A DNA stretch of 64,000 nucleotides, taken from the NCBI GenBank assembly GCA_949825025.1, contig OX463778.1, forward strand, positions 4,540,501-4,604,500. Direction: 5' to 3'. Shown here piece by piece: positions 53,016 to 61,387 of this stretch; the stretch's first letter is position 1, and every line of letters starts with the position of its first letter. The position numbers were made by a program, and so were the translations under genes. Source of the stretch: Siphlonurus alternatus. Taxonomy: Eukaryota; Arthropoda; Insecta; Ephemeroptera; Siphlonuridae. Under the pieces are notes generated by a model that worked only from the letters and a program-made list of their open reading frames with translations, ran no database searches and had not been told where the DNA came from.

Positions 53016-56000
53016 CTAACCTTTTTCTCCTTTCTTGCCAGGCATCATCTCATACTCATCATACTTTGGAAAGGACTCCATCCCTTTCTCCTAAAAAGAT
53101 AAAACAATTCGTTATTGAAGTAGCTGGTAATTTTAAACTTAGATTACAATGTGTTTGAAATATCTAACACATGATTTCTTATTGTTTAGCAAAGCCAGTC
53201 TCAACATTTAAGGAGCCAATGGGCTGCAATATTTATTTTAATTGATGATCAATGACACTGCAGGATTTATTTATTTTTTTAGTCTGGGTCTGGTTCTATT
53301 TTGGCAACACAACAAAATGTTATTGCATACTTGGCAATACTTTCCAAATTCAAGTTCAAAAGTGGTCTGATTTTTTTTTTTTTTTTTTTGTTGGTGTAAC
53401 TGCTGAGGCGCTGAGGCTTAAAAATTGAATTCCAGTTGGGCTTGGATTTAAACCCATTTGATCTACGGCGCCTCATGCCTCATATATACTGTATTTATAT
53501 AATAACGACTATAACACATTTTAAAAAATATAGCATTTAGAGGTTTCTTACTGGTCTGGCTAGTTCACTTTGCTTGTCTTTGCCGTGCGAATCTCTAGCT
53601 GCAATTTCTAAAGCGTTTTTCTTTTTCATTTGCATGATTGCGTAGTTCTTTAAAACTTCATCCTCCGTTGGTGGAGATTCTCTCCTTGCTCGGAGCCAAG
53701 CTGACAACAGAACAAGAAAAAGTATGATGTATGCAATCATTGCTTTATTATTTTCTGGAGTACCTTTTCATTTTTTTCATTTAGACTTGAGGTTCAAATA
53801 TTGCAATTTAATTATGTACTATAACTGCATAAAAGTTATAATTATTTTGTACTACTAGAAGAGTAATTTTATTATACAGTAGATAATTTATAATAATTTT
53901 AGCAATATTTTTTACTGGTATTATGTATACTCTTCTAGGGACAGCACAAACTCTACTACCCCTCAATGACTATGAACTTCCCCTATAATCTGTTTGTGGG
54001 CAGTGGTGACATGCTGAAATTGCAGGCTGATCTTCAACTTTTTGGGATGGCCAGACTTGGTTAACCTCTACAAAAATTGTAAAAACTGTATCTGTTTTTC
54101 TACTGGAGCAAATCACGTGCTAAAAAAGGAATGTTTATGCTGTCCCCTCTGAACAGCACAAATAACCTGTGTTACCTGTTGTTTATGGGTGCTGCATAGC
54201 AGATTATGGAGGATTAGAGAGCTGAGCTTATAATTTGGAATGGATGGCTGCAGTTAAAGCTCTTTTTATTGGAAGGGAATGGCTCCGACTTTTATATTTT
54301 TATTATTGATGCAGTGGAACGTATTTCTGAACCAAAAGAATCACCACCCTCCTCTTCCTTTCCCAACTTCCTGCAGTTGTCATTTAGGATGTTCAAAAAA
54401 GTTGCGACGTATTTCACGCCAAACGGAAGCAACCAATCGCGCGAGGGGTTTCTTCAGAGAGGCTCTTCTCGATTGGCTGCTTTCGTTTGGCGCGAAATGC
54501 GTCATTGACGACACTTTTTTGAACATCTTAAATGTCAACTGCAGGAAAGAGGGGGAGGGTGGCGTTTCTTTGGTACAAAAATATGTTTCACTGAATCAAT
54601 AATACTATAAAAATCGAAGCCGTTCCGCTCCCTTAAATCTCCCAAAATTAAAACTGGATCACTTTGTCTTTGTTGTTGAGCTCCAGTAAATTAGACAGAT
54701 GAGGTACCGGTAAAGTTTGTGTTGTCGCAAGATGTACACCAGACTTTTTCACTTCCCAAAACAGCACTGACAGTGTTTACCTTCCCATTCTGCTGGGATC
54801 TCTTGCTCAAAGTTTTCTTTCTCGGCAGGCTCAAACCATCTTGTTGCTTTACGTTTACCGCTTTGAGGATCTGCGACACAACAATTAAATTAACTCTTTT
54901 TTGAGGAGCTCTGAAACTTTGCACCCTGAGACACGACCAAATTTTGGGGGAGGGAGGACGGCTGTCTTCATAACGCCAATAATAAAACAAATTAGAGTGG
55001 GGGAAATGCCTGCCCATGTTGAATCAGAGAGTGCAGTCCCCCCACCCTCCCCTGGGTCGAGATACCTTTGTTTATAATTTTGGTGATGATGTTGCAATGA
55101 AAATTTTTGCCACAAACTTCAAACACAAAAATAATTTCTCTCTTATATAAGATTAAGGAATTTCAATGTAAAATCAAATTATTTAGATTATAACGCTCTG
55201 CGGCAAATGTGGCTAAACCACGGTGGCTCGCAATATAGTGCTCAACGCACTTTTAAATCCCCCGTAACTCTCCGCCCCCACCACCTCGGACGGCAGGGAG
55301 TTCCACTCCCTCACTGTTCGGTTTATGAAGGAATACTTTCCCACATCGCTTCCACTACCCATGAACTCCAGCTTCCACTGATGATCCCCCCTCCCAATAT
55401 ATCTACCTTTCCTAGTTCTATCGCTAAACTCGCTCCAACCTGCCATCTCCCTATTAACTTTAAACAAATTTCCTAATCGGTTGTACCTTCTCCTTTCCTC
55501 GAGTGGCTCCCACTCCAAAGTCTGAATCATTTTCGACACGCTTTCATAATCTTTCCACACCTTTTTGTCATCTGCAACTAATCTCCATTTTCTCATTCTA
55601 CCCATAACTCTTCTAGCAGCCCTCCGCTGAACCTTTTCCAACTCCTTCTTTCCAATCTGCCTATATGGGTCCCACACACTACATGCATACTCCAGTATTG
55701 GTCTCACTAAGGTCTTATAGGCCTTGTCTCTGACAAATACAGTCGCCCCCTTCAGATTTCTCATTACAAACTCCAAATTTCTCCTTCCCTTTGACGTTAC
55801 ATATCTAATATGTTCATTCCAATTCAGCTCTCTCTGAAGAACCACCCCAAGGTATTTATATTTATCGTCCTCCCTAAGTACCTCGCCTCTCATTAGGTAT
55901 ACTGCATCTTCTTTTACTCTTTTCCTACTAAAATTAACTACCGAACATTTGCCAACATTAAGACTCATACCATTTTTGTCCACCCACCTACCTACAGTGT

Positions 56001-57001
56001 CTAGATCTTCCTGCAGCTTCCTCTTATCTTCCTCATTTACTATTTTCCTAAACAATACTCAAAGCAATATAATTTTATATATTGTTTTATTCAATGTGCA
56101 TTAGCACTGACATATCTTCACAATGTTAATTTTTTAATCTTGATCGGAAGATTAGGGTCCCCCACCACCAACGTCACCTGCTCCGGACTATAATTACTGT
56201 ATCTAATCTTGATACAATCTTTCTGAGTATTTGATTGTTTTCATTGCTGTCCCTCGGCATCCTGCTATAATTTTCACCTTTTCTCCTTCAAGCTCAATTT
56301 CTAGACCCATAAGCTCACATTCCTCCTCCACAAAATCTACACTTGCCTTAATTATGTTGTATTTTAACCGACACTAGAATATTATTATGGAGAGGGACAG
56401 CGTAACGGAAATGATTAAAGAGCTGGGGTGGGAGGCGCTCGAGGACAGAAGGAAGGATATCAGGCTCACAACAATGTATAAAATAACAAAAGGAGAGAAA
56501 GGATGAGAGGAGATGAGTGAGGGGGCAGTTAAAGGAGGATATATATATACTGTAGGGGAAGAAAAGACCACGAGTGGAAGTTGGAGTATGAGGCCAGGAG
56601 TGACGTGGGGAAGTTTTCTTTTCACAGAAGAACGGTGAGAGAGTGGAATCTGCTGAGCCGTGAGGCGGTGGAGGCCTGCAGTTCTGGGGGAGTTCAAGAG
56701 AAGGTTGAGAATCGAAAGCCTGGGGCAAGCCATCGTGGTGTAACCACAATTGCCGCCTAGTATCAACTTTCTTATCTTTAGCCGCTCTTCAGCATGTGCT
56801 GCAATTTACTGTATGCATACTGTGTGTGACTAATATCATACATCATGCATATTTTCTGATGTTCTCACCTGCTGGTATTTCAAAATACTGATTTCCTATG
56901 AAGTCTTTTCCCATAACGTTTCCACGTATTTGCCGTATTCTGAATGATTTAATGAAGTTTTTGAATATCATAGCCAAAATACTCCTCCCTTCTTGAGCCA
57001 T
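53016..57001 (-). CDS. NDUFAF2: NDUFAF2 (mimitin), complex I assembly factor, 4 exons, 148 aa
   Basis: Mitochondrial chaperone related to the complex I subunit NDUFA12, acting late in complex I assembly. Exons on the minus strand are 57001-56869, 54870-54781, 53700-53552 and 53090-53016 (TAG). They are GT-AG, with phases 1, 1, 0 matching across all joins (447 nt). MGKDFIGNQYFEIPA matches the family's D.GNKYYYIP. EKENFEQEIPAEWE joined to AWLRARRESPPTEDEVLKN matches the recalled human DIPTEWEAWIRRTRKTPPTMEEILKN. A more N-terminal in-frame Met exists (57088), and MIFKNFIKS (56971) is an alternative start. A tempting ORF starting at 53740 with a hydrophobic head is intron read-through into exon 3. 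A retrotransposon copy sits in intron 1. Confidence 0.9.
54361..54552. mobile_element. Fold-back MITE (NDUFAF2 intron 2)
   Basis: CTTCCTGCAGTTGTCATTTA and TAAATGTCAACTGCAGGAAAG are inverted ends. Arms share GATGTTCAAAAAAGT, GCGCCAAACG-type and AATCG segments. Confidence 0.8.
55205..56345 (-). mobile_element. Non-LTR retrotransposon, internally deleted (NDUFAF2 intron 1)
   Basis: The minus-strand frame 56055-55213 is open for 280 codons: KYKYLGVVLQRELNWNEHIR, NLEFVMRNLKGATVFVRDKA, RPILEYACSVWDPYR, DVGKYSFINRTVREWNSLP, ending ILRATVV before CCACATTTGCCGCAG. Upstream (56345-56130) is endonuclease-like sequence (EECELMGLEIE, VTLVVGDPNLP). The RT catalytic core between them is deleted. The long intact C-terminal frame suggests a fairly young copy. 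Confidence 0.82.
56374..56766 (+). mobile_element. Non-LTR retrotransposon 3' end, opposite orientation
   Basis: Plus-strand sequence encodes the family's C-terminal pattern in broken frames (GWEALEDRRKD.RLTTMYKI, then the equivalents of DVGKFSFHRRTVREWN). It lies 28 bp from the 5' side of the minus-strand copy at 55205-56345, head to head. Confidence 0.65.
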
Positions 57002-57444
57002 GGCATAGCTCTTTGTGGTTTCTGTGTTTCTGATTAATATTTGGCTGATTTGGCAGTTCAAAACCCACAGCAAGTCGGGCAAGTCCAAAAATCAAAACAC
57101 AAAACAGTTCCCCAGCAGGCCGCAGGGGGCGTGTCCCAAATCAGCTGTTCAAAAATAAATACGGCCGTGCTTCGCTCACTTCGCTGGTAAAAGCCGAAAA
57201 GCTGTGAGAATTAATTAAAGTATACCTCCCATACCGAAAATCGTGCAGAAAGTTAAAACGATTCAACAGGAACGTCCACAGTATGCATACATAGTTTAAT
57301 TTTACTGATCCACGACCGTGAATATTATATAATGCATACATAATAATAATTCTGCATACTGTATATATAATAATATATGCATACATTGCAGTAGCATACA
57401 GTACCTCTTCCAGCTCTATCACACCAACTTTTGACATCCTCAGT
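57002..57444. promoter_or_regulatory. Shared intergenic region between divergent NDUFAF2 and MRPS16
   Basis: The 443-bp interval separates the two ATGs. It must hold both promoters and 5' UTRs, consistent with a bidirectional mitochondrial-gene promoter. Repeated GCATACA/TGTATGC motifs (57285-57405) and CAAATCAGCTGTTCAAA (near 57137) are visible. No CRE or CCAAT pair was recognised. Confidence 0.5.
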
Positions 57445-58678
57445 ATGCAGTCCGCAAGTGCTGCTATTTTACACCGAGGACCCAAAGTCATTCGATTCGC
57501 TCGTTATGGTTGCACCAACAGACCGTTCTACCACATCGTCGTCATGGCGGTAGGAAAATTAACATGAGTTCTTCTGCAGTAGCAGACTCAAGTTGCATAT
57601 CTTTGTTTTCAGAAACGTAAAGCGCAGCACCAGCCGATAATTGAACAAATAGGAACGTACGATCCGATGCCAAATTCCAACAACGAGAAGCTGGTTTCGT
57701 TTAACTTCGAGAGGGTTCGACACTGGCTGGGAAAAGGAGCAGACATGTCTACACCCGTAGCTGAGCTTCTCGGTATGAAACAAAGATGTGATATTTGTCT
57801 CATAACCATGATGAAGCACGAGCTTGTCGAGCACACAGATAAAAAGTTGATCTTAGGTGGCTCACCTCACGGTTTTGCTTCTCAGTCTTCTTTTGAACTC
57901 CCCGGTTCAGAGATTCCACTCTCTCTGAAAAACTTCCCACGTCACTCCTGCTGCCCTCATACTTTTGGGAATTGTGGAAATAGCTGTGGGAAATGTGAAT
58001 TTAACAATTTACACAAAAGTATTTGGGCAGCTGATATCATAAAATTATATATAACGATCTGCGGCAAATGTGGCTATCCCACGGTGGCTCGCAATGTAGT
58101 ACTCAATGCACTCTTAAATCCCGCCCCTGTAACTCTCCGCCCCCACCACCTCGGACGGCAGGGATTTCCACTTCCTCACTGTTCGGTTTATGAAGGAATA
58201 CTTCCCCACATCACTCTCACTATCCCTGAACTCCAACTTCCACTGGTGATCCCCCCTCCCAATATATCTACCTTTCCTAGCTCTGTCACTAAACTCACTC
58301 CATTTTTGTATGTAAATTTTGGCTCAGACGCCAGACTGTTTCATTTCAGTGCAGAATCAAGTTGCCTTTCTGCATCAGAATCTGCCACTAGTCTAGTCTA
58401 AAATTTATGCCAACCAAATCCTTTTTGAGTGCCTCCGGAATTCTGAATGTGTTCGGTCACATGTGTCCGATGGTTTCAGGGGACTGTTGTGTGGGGCGAA
58501 GTAAATCTGGAAACCTCCGTGTGTCAAAGTTAATGTTTCCAAGGCAAAACACGTCGCTGAATCAAATTTTGTTGCAGGTGTCGCGGGCTTCCTGCCCATC
58601 CACCCCCACACCTACATGACTGCGTGGAGGAAGCGAGCCTCCCAGACAGACTCTCCCCCAGCCAATGAGAACGCTTGA
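57445..58678 (+). CDS. MRPS16: Mitochondrial ribosomal protein bS16m (MRPS16), 3 exons, 121 aa
   Basis: Small-subunit mitoribosome protein. Exons are 57445-57549, 57613-57772 and 58578-58678, GT-AG, phases 0 and 1, 366 nt ending in TGA. KVIRFARYGCTNRPFYHIVV is the S16 signature. IIEQIGTYDPMPN, KLVSFNFERVRHWLGKGADM and STPVAELLG continue the domain. The last exon encodes GVAGFLPIHPHTYMTAWRKRA, as in animal MRPS16. Length fits the animal family (human about 137 aa). Intron 2 contains two retrotransposon 3'-end fragments. Confidence 0.95.
57861..57965 (-). mobile_element. Retrotransposon 3'-end fragment (MRPS16 intron 2)
   Basis: The reverse complement contains GGAGTGACGTGGGAAGTTTT and AGAGAGTGGAATCTCTGAAC, matching the C-terminal DVGKFSF..RTVREWN region of the copy at 56374-56766. 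Confidence 0.6.
58056..58320 (-). mobile_element. Retrotransposon 3'-end fragment (MRPS16 intron 2)
   Basis: CTGCGGCAAATGTGGCTATC, CGGTGGCTCGCAATGTAGTA and CCGCCCCCACCACCTCGGAC closely match the 3' end of the copy at 55205-56345 in the same orientation. The plus-strand ORF 57667-58401 is exon 2 running into this fragment. Confidence 0.75.
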
Positions 58679-58755
58679 CTGGCCAGACTACTTGTCCTGG
58701 GGGACCAACCGACCAACTGAGTGTATTTAGCTGTTGATTTGATGTCGGTGTTCGT

Positions 58756-58761
58756 AATAAA
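58756..58761 (+). terminator. MRPS16 poly(A) signal AATAAA
   Basis: AATAAA 78 nt after the MRPS16 stop, followed by a TG/T-rich stretch. Confidence 0.7.
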
Positions 58762-59157
58762 TGTTTATATCTGAATGAGGCTGTTTTCTTGCACTCAATT
58801 TTTACTATCATATTACTGGCAGATGGTAAAATCAGTGGGAAAGTAGGCCAGGGTGCACCAGTAAGACATACAAATTTAACATGGCAGCTATAGGAATATG
58901 AAATTACTGTCACCACTGTGGACATATAGAGTATCAAACTCAATTTTTTTTACTGCAGATAGGGGGGTGCAAAGTTCTCTGAGATCATTTTCAAGTCCAG
59001 GAAGCTTAAAAACTTTTGGCTACGTAAGGTTTGCTTCGTAGATAACACTCCTGTCATGCATTAGAGGGAGGTGGCTGCTGGAAATTCATACTTTTAAATT
59101 TGAAAAATACTTTCTAAGCTGAAAAGCTGAAAACACCCACTACCTTCTTTATAATAG

Positions 59158-59328
59158 TGGCCTTAACACACCGGAAGTGCCTTCGGCTGGCGTTAAGGGC
59201 AAGCTCTCTGATTGGCTGATGCTTAGCACCAAGTTTGAAAATCCTAAACTTGGCGCTAAGCCGACGACCACAATCAGAGAGCTTGCGCTTAACGCCGGCC
59301 AATCAGAACTTCCAATGTGTTATGGCCG

Positions 59329-59330
<2 letters not shown>
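59158..59330. mobile_element. Fold-back MITE
   Basis: TGGCCTTAACACACCGGAAGT and ACTTCCAATGTGTTATGGCC are inverted ends. Arms share AAGCTCTCTGATTG/CAATCAGAGAGCTTG and CTTAGC.CCAAGTTT/AAACTTGGCGCTAAG. It borders a (TA)n tract at 59331-59383. Confidence 0.8.
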
Positions 59331-59386
<56 letters not shown>

Positions 59387-59724
59387 TTTTGACAAGCTAA
59401 CAGAAATATGAAAAAAAAAAAAAAAAATCAGAGCCGTATAGCTTTGCACTTTTTGCACCCTCTAGCTGTTTGTTTCTGCCGGCCATGGAGGAAATAGTAT
59501 CTTCATGGTTTCTACAATAAATTTTTTTAGGATAATTCTCTATTATAAAATGATGTCTTTGCAAATTTAAATGAATGAAACATGATAAAATTGATACTAT
59601 ATACATTACATGTATAAAACATTTTTATAAGTGAAATAAATTTGAAATTAAAAAAATATTAAGGGGACATTTCTGTCCATATAAGGCAGCGCCATGTTAA
59701 ACTTCTACCTCAAACAAAGCCCCC

Positions 59725-60012
59725 TTAAGGGTAAGATAACACGAACAATTGATTGTTGTAGTCCCATTTGATTAATTAAATAAACTTTAGCAGCCTCATT
59801 TTTTTTTGTTTGAGAGACAGTTCTTGGCACCAAAAAAATATGGAAAAAATTTCAAAACAATCGGACGATCCAATTTTTTAAAATTAATTTCTTAGTTTAG
59901 GTCTCCATGGGAGAGCCGGCCTATACTGAAAATTTAAAAAAATTATTTAAGGTTTACATGTTAATCAAATGGGACTATCAACAATCGATTGTTTGTGTTA
60001 TCTTACCCTTAA
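59725..60012. mobile_element. TTAA fold-back MITE, family C, copy 2
   Basis: TTAAGGGTAAGATAACACGA to GTGTTATCTTACCCTTAA, TTAA at 59725-59728 and 60009-60012. The right arm is shortened. A further degraded TTAA-type element (TTAAGGTAACACGCCCATGC to GGGCGTGTTAATTACC, about 60013-60410) follows directly. Confidence 0.8.
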
Positions 60013-60635
60013 TTAAGGTAACACGCCCATGCAATGATAAAAAAAGTCCAACACATGAAAATTATGAGACATATAATGTTCTCATATATCCCCTATCAGT
60101 ATTATAGCCATAGTTGGTTGGTTGGTATTTTTGGACACTTGACACATTTTGGTCATGTATGCCCCCCATGGATAAATTAATTTCTTCATCATTATAGCTA
60201 TAAAAATATCAGGTATAAAAATTCGAGCTTGAATTTGAGTTTATAGTTTTAAAATTGTCTATTACAAGGCCCATCTCTTTAACATAATATATTTCTAGAA
60301 ATGGAACTTCCATGTTAAATTAACCAGCTTTTAAGATAATATGTTTCATAATTTTTATAATAGGTGCGGAAATTTTGTAACATTGGGCGTGTTAATTACC
60401 ATCTTGCCTTTAAAAAAGAAAAAAAAATTGAAATTTTCTAATTCATTGCTAAAAATTGGGCATGCTGTCAATTATAATTGAAGAGTTCTTGGGTGGAAAC
60501 AAATTTATTATACGGAAATATTTATAGCTTCAGCAATGTATAATTAGAACTTACAATTCTAGCAGATCTAATTCTATTTTGTAGTTGCTAAGCTATTGAA
60601 ATAAATCTGGGATCCATTCCCTGGCATTTTCAACC

Positions 60636-60912
60636 GTAAGAAAACGCCACCAATGTTAAAAAAAAAATCCCTCGCACAAAAATATGAAAAAAAAAAAAAA
60701 AATCAAAATGATCTCCTCTACACCCCCTATCAGTAGCTAAAATATAAAGTATACAAATACAATCTAGTTTTTGAGTTATGAATTTTTAAAGTATTTGTAA
60801 ACCTGATATTTTAGCAACTGATAGGGAATGCGGAGGAGAACATTTTAAATTTTTTTCATAATTTTTGTGCGAGTGATTTTTTTAACATTGGTGGCGTTAT
60901 CTTACCTTAAAT
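60636..60912. mobile_element. TTAA fold-back MITE, family A, degraded copy
   Basis: CCGTAAGAAAACGCCACCAATG to ATTGGTGGCGTTATCTTACC. The left TTAA is lost and the loop is deleted. Confidence 0.7.
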
Positions 60913-61323
60913 ACAGAGGAGTGTATCAAATTGTGCTACTTTGATATATTTTTTTTTTTTTTTTTCCTTTTTGAGCAGATAACCTTCTTTGACCCCCTGG
61001 AGCACTTAATGATAGACTCTGCACCAGCCAAACCTTCAACAATTCCTTTGAAATAGTTCCCATGCTGAAAAACAACAACAAGGCTTCGTACAGTCTCTGA
61101 TTTTGCAATAAAAATAATGCATGGCTTTAATTCAATCTATATTTTATGTTCAATCAACCTCTTGGTACTACATAGCAAACGAAAGAATGGAAAAAATAAT
61201 TTCTTCCTTACAAAATAAAATAAAAATGAAGGGTAAAATATTTTTGCTTCTTTAACTGATGAGGGAAAGGGAAAATATTTCTTAACAACAGATTATCTTA
61301 CAGGCTATTTTATTTTAAATGGG

Positions 61324-61329
61324 TTTATT
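61324..61329 (-). terminator. COX5A poly(A) signal AATAAA
   Basis: TTTATT on the plus strand, about 58 nt past the COX5A stop at 61388. Confidence 0.6.
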
Positions 61330-61387
61330 AATAATTTTCTGTACATTTTCCCGTTGATAATTTACACTAGCGAGGGACTAGGGCGGC

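Noticed and set aside
53537..53740. Small single-pass membrane protein
   Set aside because: The hydrophobic N-terminus is intron sequence; the rest is NDUFAF2 exon 3 joined through a good acceptor with correct phase.
57667..58401. 244-aa plus-strand ORF
   Set aside because: MRPS16 exon 2 reading through its donor into intron 2 and a reverse-oriented retrotransposon fragment.
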